This document shows positions 1 to 9,000 of a stretch of DNA of 64,000 nucleotides, one piece after another; positions within the stretch are counted from its first letter, which is position 1; each line of letters opens with the position of its first letter. Source of the stretch: Uranotaenia lowii (taxonomy: Eukaryota; Arthropoda; Insecta; Diptera; Culicidae); assembly GCF_029784155.1 (NCBI RefSeq), contig NC_073693.1, forward strand, positions 357,569,825 through 357,633,824, given 5' to 3'. The notes beneath the pieces were generated by a model that had not been told where the DNA came from, ran no database searches, and saw only the letters and a list, made by a program, of their open reading frames with translations. The position numbers and the translations under genes were made by a program.

Positions 1-1300
1 TGTTACCGACGGTACAGCAGCAACCGAGTGGTAAGGAAAACCGAGACATTTTGTTCGACAAGAAAAAGGCGTACTTTTCGGAAGCCTGTCCCTGGGTCAC
101 TAAAGAACTGCGGCGACTGAAGACGGCAAAAAATCGCGCACTCCGAATCTTCAACAAGCACAAATTCCCTTTACACTAAGGAAGAATACCAATACCGCAA
201 GCTGAACTCTGCTAGTAAAAAAAGTTAGTAAGACCAGTCCGAAATATTTTTGGAAGCACGTAAAAATCAACGGAAAGAAACAGGGCCCCACATATTCCTT
301 GATACACAAATTCTGTTCCCGAAATTTGTGAAATTTTTGCTGAGATATTTTCTAGTATTTTCACAACTGAGGAAAGAGAGTAACAAGCCAGGTCTGTCGG
401 AAATATATCACCCCTATGGGATCAACTTTGAATGGTATTCTAGTCGACAATGCAGCCATCGTAAAAGCGACTGATAAAAAGCTAAAAAACTAAACTTTTA
501 CGGGCCTGGACCGTATACCAGCTATTTTTTTTTTTTTTTTGAAGAGTTTTATGCCATTTTCGCTGACATCTTACAATCATCGTTGGGCGGAGAAATCTAT
601 CTCTCATTGTGGAAGACGCCCATGTTTCCTGTCCACAAAAAAGAAGATAAGAGAGATGTGAGCAACTACCGTGGAATCTCCGCTCTATGTTCGATAGCAA
701 AATTATTCGAATTGGTTGTTTTGGATCGAATTTTCTCAATTTGCAAGTATCATTTCTCCTACGATAAGTTCGTTGCTCCTTCAGGATTACCCCAAGGAAG
801 CAATTTGGGACCGATCATTTTCGTGATCTGCTTCAATGATGTACTCTCGCTCCTCGGCGGCATAAACCTTGCATATGCCGATGACCTGAAACTTTTTCAC
901 ACCATAAACGATCAAGAAGAGATCAACTTCCTACAACAGAAATTTACCGATTTTGCTTACTGGTGCGACATCAATTGCCAGCCGCAGTAAATGCTCTGTA
1001 ATATAGTTTTCTCGTAAGCGACACCCTCTACATCCTCGGAGAAACTATCATCCGGGTGGACCACATCAACGATCTGGAAGTTATTCTCGATCAAACAACG
1101 GCTGGAATTCAAGACTCATACGAACTATGTTGTCGACGAAGCTTGTCGAAGCCTTGGATTTCTGTTTCATATGGCCAAAGACTTCAAAGACGTTACTGCC
1201 TGAAAAGTGATTTTTGAGCCCTTTCTACCAGAACGGAGCCGAATGAATCGAGGCTTTCCAGCGGCGCTTCTAGCAGTATTTAGGCGCTACGACACTCGAA
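1..1300 (+). pseudogene. Decayed CR1/Jockey-group non-LTR retrotransposon fragment (endonuclease-RT linker to RT C-terminus)
   Basis: A LINE polyprotein relic read in several frames. Around 90-170 it reads PWVTKELRRLKTAKNRALR, the usual linker before the RT of this group. Around 500-530 a 'FTGPDRIPA' motif is readable. At 583-987 an open frame gives the fingers block (VHKKEDKRDVSNYRGIS), then GLPQGSNLGP and the catalytic YADDLKLF (about 874-897). The region between fingers and GLPQGS, which should carry the first catalytic Asp (YTDFSKAFD-type), is missing, so roughly 100 residues are deleted and the enzyme is dead. At 1100-1200 another frame gives NYVVDEACRSLGFLF and at about 1215-1290 NGAE*IEAFQRRF. 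It is cut by the window edge on the left. Family placement comes from motif recall; the exact clade is uncertain. Confidence 0.82.
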
Positions 1301-1423
1301 CAAACACACAGAATACGGCAGCAAAATCACCTGGCTGTTATGGTTTGAAGTCAAATATCCATTTTGTAAAAAGACACACCACGGAAGATAATGGGCTTTC
1401 CACTGTTAATGAAAAGTGTTAAG

Positions 1424-2920
1424 TGTCCGTTAGACTGCCCCAAATTTATATGAGAAATTTCTAGCTTGTGAAATGTTATGCGCTGCAGACTTCAATTGAT
1501 CCTAGGTCTAGTACAAGATCGCATGCCAAATTATGCCAGATCGAATCACGGGAAAGGATCGCTTACGAGCCTAAAGTTTATATGGGATTTTGAGACATTT
1601 TGTTCGGGAAGAACATGAAAATCCAGTTTTTCATGAATAACTTTGGTCCCCTACGGCCGATTTCTTTTGAAAATGGTTTTGCTTAAAGCCTGAACTATGA
1701 CAAATATTTCATCCGAAGACTGCATTTCAATTTGACTTATGATAAAAAAAGTTCATGGGGTAACTTTTTTCAAGGTAATATTCATCACTGTGAATGCTGC
1801 ATCAAAATGTTCGACGCAGTGTCTCTCATTAATAGTGATGAATATCACCCTTAAAAATGATGACTATTTTTTGAAGCTTGATAACTTTTGTGTTTGAACT
1901 TGAATTGAAAAAAAATCGGTTTAAATATTTGTCATACACACTTAGAAAAATCAACGTAGATTTACATGAAACTACATGGGTAGAAAGGAATCGGCCATTT
2001 GCATGCGATAATACTAATTGTTTCATGTAAATTTTCGTCAGCTTTCAATGCTGTTATTGAATGTAGATTTACATGATCTATCTCATCCCATAAATCTTAT
2101 TAGACAGGGGATGGTTACTGAATCAAAACAAAAAACACTTTTTGTGCAGAGAAAACATTTTATTCCACTTGAAATACACTTACACTTGGAATTGAAAAAA
2201 TAAACAACACTTGGTTCAAACCCTTCCGAACACTGTTTATTTTTTTCTGATTCCCCCGACGAAAACAACGGCTGGTGCGAAATGACAGCAGAAAATATGC
2301 TGTTGCACAATTGGAGTTCCAATGGTTAAATTTCCAGGCATCTAATTTCTCAGCTTTGGTTTCCTGCAAATGACATAAACCAGTGTTAATATGTTATAAG
2401 TCACACTTATTTTCAAAATTGTTTACCTCTAGTTAGCAAACATAATTCTATGGAATAAAAAACTGCAAACTTTTGCCGACGCAGAACGGGACGAGAATCT
2501 AACTGGAGTAAATACAAAACAAAACTGACAAACTGACGCTGGCGCTGGATTTGGCATGCATTTACATGTAATTTCCCTTGAAAAGGTCAAGATGCTATAC
2601 TCTTTTTCAATATTCTTCCAGCGCTGGTGTTAAAATGTAAAATCACTTGTAATGTAAGGTTACATTTTTTTATCTGTGTAGTTTAGGCTTTAAGAAAAAC
2701 CGTTTTCAAAAGAAATCGACCGAAGGGGACAAAATTTATTCATGAAAAACTGGAACTGGGTTACTCCCGAACAAAATGTCCAAAAATCCTATACAAACTT
2801 TAGGCTCGTTGAGCGACCCTTCCCCGTGATCCGATATGGCCCAAATTTGACAGGAGACCTTGTACTGCAGCGCATAACTTTCTCAAATGTCGGGTCATTT
2901 GGGGCACTCTAAATTGTCCG
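1424..2920. mobile_element. Foldback/MITE-like element with long imperfect inverted arms
   Basis: Sequence at about 1424-1695 reappears inverted at about 2680-2920. Matching stretches include ttatgcgctgcag (left) against ctgcagcgcataa (right), gagcctaaagttt against aaactttaggctc, and cattttgttcggg against cccgaacaaaatg, with the order conserved along the arms. Arms are roughly 75-85% alike by eye. No ORF resembles a transposase. A small hairpin (atattcatcact ... agtgatgaatat) lies at about 1785-1848. A second element appears nested inside (1935-2680). No clear target duplication was found, so the ends are approximate. Confidence 0.7.
1935..2680. mobile_element. Nested MITE-like element with TACACA termini
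   Basis: The left end tacacacttagaaaaat resembles the reverse complement of the right end (tacacagataaaaaaat), followed on both sides by a similar GTAGATTTACAT / GTAACCTTACAT block. The motif GTAGATTTACATGA recurs inside (about 1956 and 2060). The right end abuts the start of the outer element's right arm, which fits insertion into the loop of the 1424-2920 element. No target duplication was confirmed and no coding capacity is seen. Confidence 0.45.
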
Positions 2921-3275
2921 TATAAAAATGGAAAAATCCGCAAATTTCGAGAATTGATCGTAGATCTACGACAATAGTTCAACTGTTTCACTAAACAGAG
3001 ACAGTTCAATTCGGCACGAAAATAGCTGCCCAGAGAAAGCCTTAAAGTAGGAACGTGCTGGATGGATCGAAAGTCCCTTTGGATTTTTTATACGGTTCGA
3101 GGTACGACCTGCAATGAGGATAATCTGATCATTTGAGATACATTCCATACAATTTTCTATTATTTCCTATTTAAGATAAATCATTCAAAAAATCTTAAAA
3201 TGCTGTTTCACGTTTTGTGTGCAGATATTAAATTTCTATGAGTAACTGATTGAAATGTATAAAAAAAAATCTCAC
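2921..3275 (-). other. BicDR intron/flank, nothing recognised
   Basis: This sequence lies downstream of the splice donor of the BicDR exon on the minus strand. I looked for the expected C-terminal BicDR exon and did not find it, so it must lie left of the window or in sequence I could not recognise. Confidence 0.4.
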
Positions 3276-4059
3276 CTGAATCATCATCATGATGTGTACT
3301 CCTCAGCGTCTGGCACAGCGTCTTCAGCTGTTTGTACACCGATTGGGCCTCCCGCTGGAGCAGCAGCACTTCATCTTTGGTAACTCCCCCGACGGTACCG
3401 ACTCCAGCCTCCCCCATCATCATGTCATCTTCCCCGTTCATCTCCTGTAACAGCGAGGTTTCGTGGGTCATCGGTTCGCCGCTGTGTCCGGATCGTTGCG
3501 AATCGAACGATTCCAGTCGCTCACTCAGCGTTCCATTTTCCCGCTCCAGCCGGTCCAACGTTTGGACCGTCATCTGGAATTTGGTATCCTGCTCCTTGGT
3601 ACTCCGCTCCAGGATCAGTATCCTCTCGGAGGCTTCATTCAGCGCAATGGTTAGATTGTCCTTCTCCGAGGTCGTCATGTGCAATCGGCTTTCCAGATCA
3701 TTTTTCTTGTCCAGAATCATTCTCAGCTCACTCTTCAGACTTTCCAGACTATTGACGTGATCTTGGATGCTGAGCGTCCGCCTATTGCATTGGTCCTTGA
3801 TCTCGTTTAGCTGCGCCGTTAGCTGAAGTTCGGCCGCATTCGATTTCTGCAGCTCATTCGAAAGGCGGGTATTTTGGGCCGTCAGCTCCTCGATCAGTAG
3901 GTTCTTTTCCCTTTCCATCTGCCGCATGATCTGTTCCTGGGCGTCCAGCCGTTGCTTGAACTGCTTGATGTCCGTCTGCAGCTCCAGTATGATGACATCA
4001 TTTTCGCTCGTCGTTTGGTCCAACTGTCGCTTGAGGATGTACTTCTCCTGTTCCAGTTT
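3276..4059 (-). CDS. BicDR: Bicaudal D-related protein (BicDR/BICDL), one internal coding exon
   Basis: A coiled-coil dynein/dynactin adaptor of the BICD family that links cargo (Rab-bearing vesicles in studied relatives) to minus-end transport. The exon encodes 261 whole codons plus one base. It starts KLEQEKYILKRQLDQ, runs through heptad-rich coiled coil (LQTDIKQFKQRLDAQEQIM, AAELQLTAQLNEIKDQ, HVNSLESLKSELRMI) to LILERSTKEQDTKFQ, then a low-complexity stretch (QEMNGEDDMMMGEAGVG) and a last segment ending KTLCQTLRSTHHDDDS. Order and wording match the second half of vertebrate BICDL1/2 as I know it. Splice sites support an exon: acceptor pyrimidine tract plus CAG just right of 4059, and donor CAG|GTGAGA after 3276 (phase 1). 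The apparent ATG in the flank (MFPFFFF...) is intron. GC content and codon use are clearly higher than in the surroundings. Other exons are outside the window or unrecognised. Confidence 0.9.
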
Positions 4060-4725
4060 CTGTGGGAAAAAAAAGAAAGGAAACAAAATTTTTAGAATTC
4101 AGCTGTGGGTGTTAAGCGATTGATTTGCATTTGAATCAAGTTTGTCGAACTTTCGAAACGAGCCGTTCGAAATAGTTGTTAGTTCAATGGTGCTCTGGCT
4201 CTCGGTTGAAATCTGTTATCTTTCAAATGGACATCTTTGCTAACTCTCTTTTTCGCTAAAATTAAATACGCAGCGGATGTGATTTATGAGTCTTTTTGAA
4301 TTTTTTTTTTTCATCCATTAGTGACCATTTAGCATCGCTTACCATTCGTCGAATACAAAAAAAAAATCGGGGTACCAAAATTGGCGTTCCGCTCTTTTAT
4401 CAAGTGGATCAATGAGCAAAAAAAAAAGTTTGAACCGCTCAACTTTGGTCGGCTGATAAACGCGACAGTTAGGTTACAGACATTTTTAGTTATAACATTC
4501 GGCTGGTAACTGTTGAAACAAGCCGATGATGGCGAGACATCAACATAAATAGTTATGAATAACGATTTGGCGGCACTTCGACTCTCAAACGGTTGTCGAA
4601 TTGTTGATGAGCTCTCTGTCATCTGTGAAATCATTATCGCATGAATTTGTCAACTAGTCTGCACTTAGTTTTAATTTAAAATCTCAAATGAACTGTTCAT
4701 TTCATATAAATTTTGATTGGGGAAG
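4060..4725. other. Probable BicDR intron, no feature seen
   Basis: AT-rich sequence upstream (minus strand sense) of the BicDR exon. It has short poly-A/T runs only. The 101-codon minus-strand frame at 4329-4634 shows no family signature. Confidence 0.35.
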
Positions 4726-4728
4726 ATA

Positions 4729-5629
4729 AAAATGACAAGAATGACAAGAATGACAAAAATGACAAAAATGACAAAAATGACAAAAATGACAAAAATGACA
4801 AAAATGAACAAAAATGACAAAAAAATATCAAATGCCAAAAATTACAAAAAAAATACAAAAAATGACTTAACAGACACAAATTACCATATTGACAAAAAAG
4901 AGAAGATAGACAAAAATAACAAAAAGACAAAAATGACAAAAATGACAAAAAAATTCAAAAATGACAAAAATCACAAAAATGACAAAAATACAAAAATGAC
5001 AAAAAATGGCAAAAATGATAAAAATGAAAAAAAAAGACATACACCGTCTTAGCCGATTTAGGCTTAACAGACTGAATATAAATGACAAAAAAGACGAAAA
5101 TGACAAAAATAACTAAATTGACAAAAAAGACAGTCAAAAATGACCAAAATGACAAAAATGACAAAAATGACAAGAATGACAAAAATGACAAAAATGACAA
5201 AAATGACAAAATTGACAAAAATGACAAAAAAACAAAAATGACAAAAATGACAAAAATGACAAAAATGGCAAAAATGACAAAAATGACAAAAATGACAATA
5301 ATGACAAAAATGACAAAAATGACAAAAATGACAAAAATGACAAAAATGACAAAAATGACAAAAATGACAAAAATGACAAAAATGACAAAAATGACAAAAA
5401 TGACAAAAATCACAAAAAAGACAAAAATGACAAAAATGACAAAAATGACAAAAATGACCAAAATGACAAAAATGACAAAAATGACAAAAATGACAAAAAT
5501 GACAAAAATGACAAAAATGACAAAAATGACAAAAATGACAAAAATGACAAAAGTGACAAAAATGACAAAAATGACAAAAATCACAAAAATGACAAAAATT
5601 ACAAAAATGACAAAATAACAAAAATGACA
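4729..5629 (+). repeat. Minisatellite array 1, (TGACAAAAA)n, 9-bp unit
   Basis: About 100 head-to-tail copies of TGACAAAAA with point variants (tgacaagaa, tgaccaaaa, tgacaataa, tgacaaaat). The left third (4729-5037) is more degenerate than the right block (5090-5620). The two blocks are separated by 5038-5086, which contains non-repeat sequence. Each block ends in a similar non-repeat tag (gacatacaccgtcttagcc near 5034 and gacacatatactatctta near 5624), suggesting that array plus flank was duplicated together. The unit is three codons long, which leaves several frames open (MTK, SFL, HFC, IFV repeats); I do not call these genes. Confidence 0.97.
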
Positions 5630-5640
5630 CATATACTATC

Positions 5641-6044
5641 TTAAAGTTTAAAATTATTTTTTTTATTTTTTTATTTTAATACGGTGTTACTTCACATGAA
5701 GTGTTTATTTAAAAAAAAATCTTAATCAAAATTGGAAAGTGTGGCAAGGTTGTTAAAATTACATCAAATACCTTTTTTGTGCTGTTTCAACTTTGATTTA
5801 GTAATTTACACTTTACACGTGATCATTCGAAATGATTGATTAAAGGATTTTTTTTCGACTGAAAACCAACGTTTAACTTTAAAAGTGGTAAAATTTTATC
5901 GGTATGGTTTCACGCATTCATCTCAATTCCGCATTAGCGTTTGCACGCATCCTATAGAACAAAAACCATGCAAAATGTTCTACTCTCAACTGAAAAGTTG
6001 ATTTTTTTTTTCAAATTTGATGAATGATTGAGATGATTCAAGAG
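5641..6044. other. AT-rich spacer, nothing recognised
   Basis: Low-complexity AT-rich sequence between the minisatellite and the next MITE. No ORF, RNA gene or clear repeat was seen. Confidence 0.4.
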
Positions 6045-6047
6045 TAA

Positions 6048-6268
6048 GGCCGATGACATAGTGAGTGCGATGCGATGCGAATAGGGGGAAAAATTTTCGG
6101 ACGCAGCCAATGCGAACTCGAGCGGCGGAACAAATTGACATCTTCTCCACCGCGTCAGGTTTAAGCCGTATGTCAGGTTTAAGCGATTCACATACATTTT
6201 CATCAAATGTGGTTCACCGCATTGAATCGCATTCACCGCATCGCATCGTATTCCCTGTGTCATCGGCC
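6048..6268. mobile_element. PIF/Harbinger-type MITE, 221 bp, TAA target duplication
   Basis: Terminal inverted repeats begin GGCCGATGACA on both sides and continue into a GCGATGCGATGCG block on each arm. Flanks are TAA at 6045-6047 and TAA at 6269-6271. GGCC-type ends with a TWA target duplication are typical of Harbinger/Tourist elements. No coding capacity. A direct subrepeat (gtcaggtttaag) occurs twice at about 6156-6184. Confidence 0.85.
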
Positions 6269-6851
6269 TAACAGTCTTAATTCGAGACTAAAACCTTAAA
6301 AATTTTATCCCCGGTCCAGAATGCCACTGTTATCAAACTTTCTGACTTGTAGATAGAAATTCATTCCCAAATGTTGAATTTTCAATGAGCTTAAACTTAT
6401 TTCGGATATTCTGGTTCCAAATTTAGTAATTAAATAAATACTGTTCCAGTAGTTATAAATCACACCATAAAATAACCGTCATTTCAAAAATTGTGTAGTA
6501 TTCAACCAAATTTTGGCTGCATACTGTTGTTTACATCCAAGTGAAGTAGGCGTTGTAATGTTTTTTGACGTTTCTTGCGAAGAAATATGAAAATGCGTGG
6601 CATTACTCCCGAGCAAAGAAAACGGATTGTACACAAATGAGGCACTGTTAGTGGTCTTTCAATTAGAAAACAAGATAAGGAAGGAGGTGTCAGTGTCGGA
6701 GCAGTTCTAACCGCGTTGAGAAAGTATGGAGAACAGAACTCCGAGACGCGGTAGGAAACCTGGCCCTGCTGACCCTACAATGGACAAGAAAATCAAGGAT
6801 TACTACAAACGGCATCCTCCGGCATCAGTACGTGATGTGGCTAAGAATCTA

Positions 6852-7405
6852 CCCAGCAAACATAAAACCGCATTAGAAATGATAGCTCAAATCGTTAACA
6901 GTGTTAATGCGAACCGCACTCCCTACCAAATAAGTAAACGATCAGTAAACGATGGTCACTTAAAGTCGGTATAAATCGGATATGATAAAAAGTCCGCCAT
7001 TATTGCAAATTTGTTCTCCCGCGCGAGATTCGAGTGAGAGAGAAAACAACCTTGTTCTCTGTGATAAGCAGTAAAACCAGTTCGCTTAAAATCAGATGGT
7101 TCATTTGGAAAAAAAACTGTCCAATGAGAGAAGCAGCAAATATTGTCGCTGGCAACGGTTTGCATGCATTGATTGCAAAAGTTGCGCTCTCTCGCATACT
7201 TTCAGGATGTACGAATAAGGCGTTGAATATCGTCCAATTTGTATAATTCTTATCGCTTAAGCGAGAAGTTACATATATGTATGTATATTGCCTCCACTTT
7301 GGTAGGTAAATGCTGTTTTTCGAGTTTAATGCGATTATTCTATAATGTATATGAGACATATAACAAAGTTTGTTGAGAAATATACCTACAAACATGTTAG
7401 CTAGG
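6852..7405. mobile_element. TA-flanked MITE inserted in the DD37E transposase
   Basis: The ends are CCCAGCAAACAT (left) and ATGTTAGCTAGG (right), inverted matches at 10 of 12 positions, with TA at 6850-6851 and 7406-7407. Removing it restores an unbroken transposase frame (VAKNL then GTSPTN), so the borders are supported by the host gene. The 554-bp element has no transposase ORF. A TA target fits the Tc1/mariner superfamily. Confidence 0.85.
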
Positions 7406-7410
7406 TAGGT

Positions 7411-7516
7411 ACTTCTCCGACTAACGTTATGCTCGCCAAAGAGAGGACTGCACTTCAAACCCATCGGGAGCAGAAGCAGCCAAAAAGGAGTACCAAACAG
7501 GCTGAATCCGTGAAAC
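7411..7516 (+). repeat. First copy of a ~106-bp duplicated transposase segment
   Basis: Matches 7908-8014 at about 85% by eye (shared blocks such as gagcagaagcagccaaaaa-like sequence and caggctgaatccgtgaaac). It encodes MLAKERTALQTH and the residues up to QAESVKP in the frame of the upstream transposase part. Confidence 0.8.
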
Positions 7517-7907
7517 CTAGGGTGGTCTAACCGGTTTTACCGAAACCGGTAAAACCGTCCATTTTCCAATACCGGAAATACCGGCTATTGAGACGGTAAA
7601 AAAACAGTATTTCCGGTATTTTTTTTTTATTATTCATTTGCATTGTAATAAAATTATCACAGCTAAATGTTTTTTTTTACCAAATATGTATGAGTGCAAA
7701 TACTCAAATTTTGTTCAATAAGCTTCAAAATCTAAGCTCAATAAACCTTACTGCAAGGTTTATGTGAGATTTGATTATTGCTAAAACTTGTCGATATAAC
7801 TTTTTGGATAAAAACTATATTGGCGTTCAAAAGAGCATTGACAAGCTGCAATCTCTCTTTTAGAAGATATTTTTTTATGAAACTTTACACATTTCAGTTC
7901 AGCTATC
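7517..7907. other. Unidentified ~390-bp insert between duplicated transposase segments, ACCGG-rich start
   Basis: It begins with a cluster of ACCGGT/CCGGTA words (7530-7620: ccggttttaccg, aaaccggtaaaaccg, aataccggaaataccgg) that can pair with each other, then becomes plain AT-rich sequence. It has no ORF and no clear terminal repeat. It sits exactly between the two copies of the transposase segment, so it is probably a composite insertion or a repair footprint. Confidence 0.5.
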
Positions 7908-8014
7908 ACTTCATCGACTAACTTTCTGCGTGCAAAAGAGAGAATTGGACTTTAGACCCATCGGAAGCAGAAGCAGCCAAAAAGGGAGTACTCAACAGGC
8001 TGAATCCGTGAAAC
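7908..8014 (+). repeat. Second copy of the ~106-bp duplicated transposase segment
   Basis: This copy leads directly into the DDE core (SVKLGARKLYDKLLSKKSN, then DDETY). It has diverged from the first copy by about 15 substitutions or small indels, so the duplication is not recent, or the two copies derive from different elements of the family. Confidence 0.8.
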
Positions 8015-8675
8015 TGGGGGCTCGGAAACTCTACGACAAACTTCTGTCCAAGAAATCGAATTGTGTTATCATAGATGATGAAACCTACATTAAACTCGAT
8101 TATTGTCGCCGAGCACCCGAACCGGAGTTTTTGTCAACATCAGCGACGGCGATATCACTGACGACATCGCATGTTGATCAGACATCTATCAAACATCTTC
8201 CACGTGTCGGAACGAAACAAAAGAAAGGGTTGCCGATTGCCGAGGTGTTTGGTGAATTGCATCAGCGCAAGCCATTCAGGCTGAAAAATTTGGAAAGAAG
8301 GTTGGTGTGGCAAGCCATATGTGAATGCGGTAAAATTCATTCATAACCACAGAAACAATGAATGGCTAAATTTACGTAAAAGAATAATTGCAAAAAAGTT
8401 AACTACCCTGGATCAAACAGCATAACAATCCTACAATCTTTCGGCCTGATCTCGGTTCGTGTCACTACTCTAAGGATGCATTAAAGTGGTATGAAATCAA
8501 CAAGGTCACATGTTTACCGAATGACATGATCCCACCAAACTGTCCAGAGATTCGTTTAATCGAAACTTTTTGATATTTGATGAAGGCAAATCTGATGAAA
8601 TACCTACATGAAACCAGCGGACAGTATTGAAAAATTCCAGAAAGATTCTGTGAACCAAATTTACAAATCCACCGT

Positions 8676-8990
8676 TGTCTACGAACTCTTTATTGTGCGT
8701 TAGTTAGCTCGCTCCTGTAATCAGGGGCTATCGTCTGGTACCCTAGCCACGATACATGGGTCAGCAGAATCGAATCCGTGCTACCTAAATTTACCCACTC
8801 AGCACTTCGAATTTGCCCCTGGCCGGTCTTTAAAGAGTCTTCCACGTACATGCAGCGATTTTCCTGGTTGAATTTGGATAGCCTCGCTGACCGTTGTGAA
8901 TACCTGAAGGCGGCGTTTTTTGGAAAGTTGCTGTTCGGTGCTATCGATGCACCAAACATCTTTGCGAGAATTGATTTCAACGTGGTGTAA
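8676..8990 (+). pseudogene. LINE (CR1/Jockey-group) reverse transcriptase C-terminal fragment
   Basis: It reads CLRTLYCALVSSLL, stop (8718-8720), GAIVWYPSHDTWVSRIESV, then (8778-8990) FTHSALRICPWPVF and NLDSLADRCEYLKAAFFGKL ending GAIDAPNIFARIDFNVV. These are the standard thumb/C-terminal words of CR1/Jockey-like LINEs. It begins at the position where the 1-1300 fragment has its own deletion but is a separate copy. Only the tail is present (5' truncated) and there is one internal stop. The minus-strand frames over this stretch are shadows. Confidence 0.8.
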
Positions 8991-9000
8991 TGTATATTCA

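Larger units (their letters stand above)
6587..8672 (+). pseudogene. DD37E-type Tc1/mariner transposase pseudogene, split by insertions
   Basis: A cut-and-paste transposase relic. The N-terminal helix-turn-helix part starts MKMRGITPEQRKRIVHK with a stop right after, then RRGRKPGPADPTMDKK and SVRDVAKNL. The frame is interrupted by a TA-flanked MITE at 6852-7405 and resumes precisely with GTSPTNVMLAKERTALQTH. A second interruption (7517-7907) is flanked by a duplicated ~106-bp host segment. The catalytic part follows: VIIDDETYIKLDY (about 8070-8105), then RPDLGSCHYSKDALKWY with Asp at 8448 and Glu at 8562 in IRLIE. That gives 37 residues between the second Asp and the Glu, the DD37E spacing described for mosquito ITm elements. 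Several frameshifts and stops separate the blocks. Terminal inverted repeats were not found. The right edge abuts a LINE fragment. Confidence 0.85.

Noticed and set aside
3332..3760. 142-codon plus-strand frame over the BicDR exon
   Set aside because: Ser-rich antisense shadow of the coiled-coil coding exon.
4717..5632. Frames of 79-225 codons over array 1
   Set aside because: Same 9-bp phase artefact.
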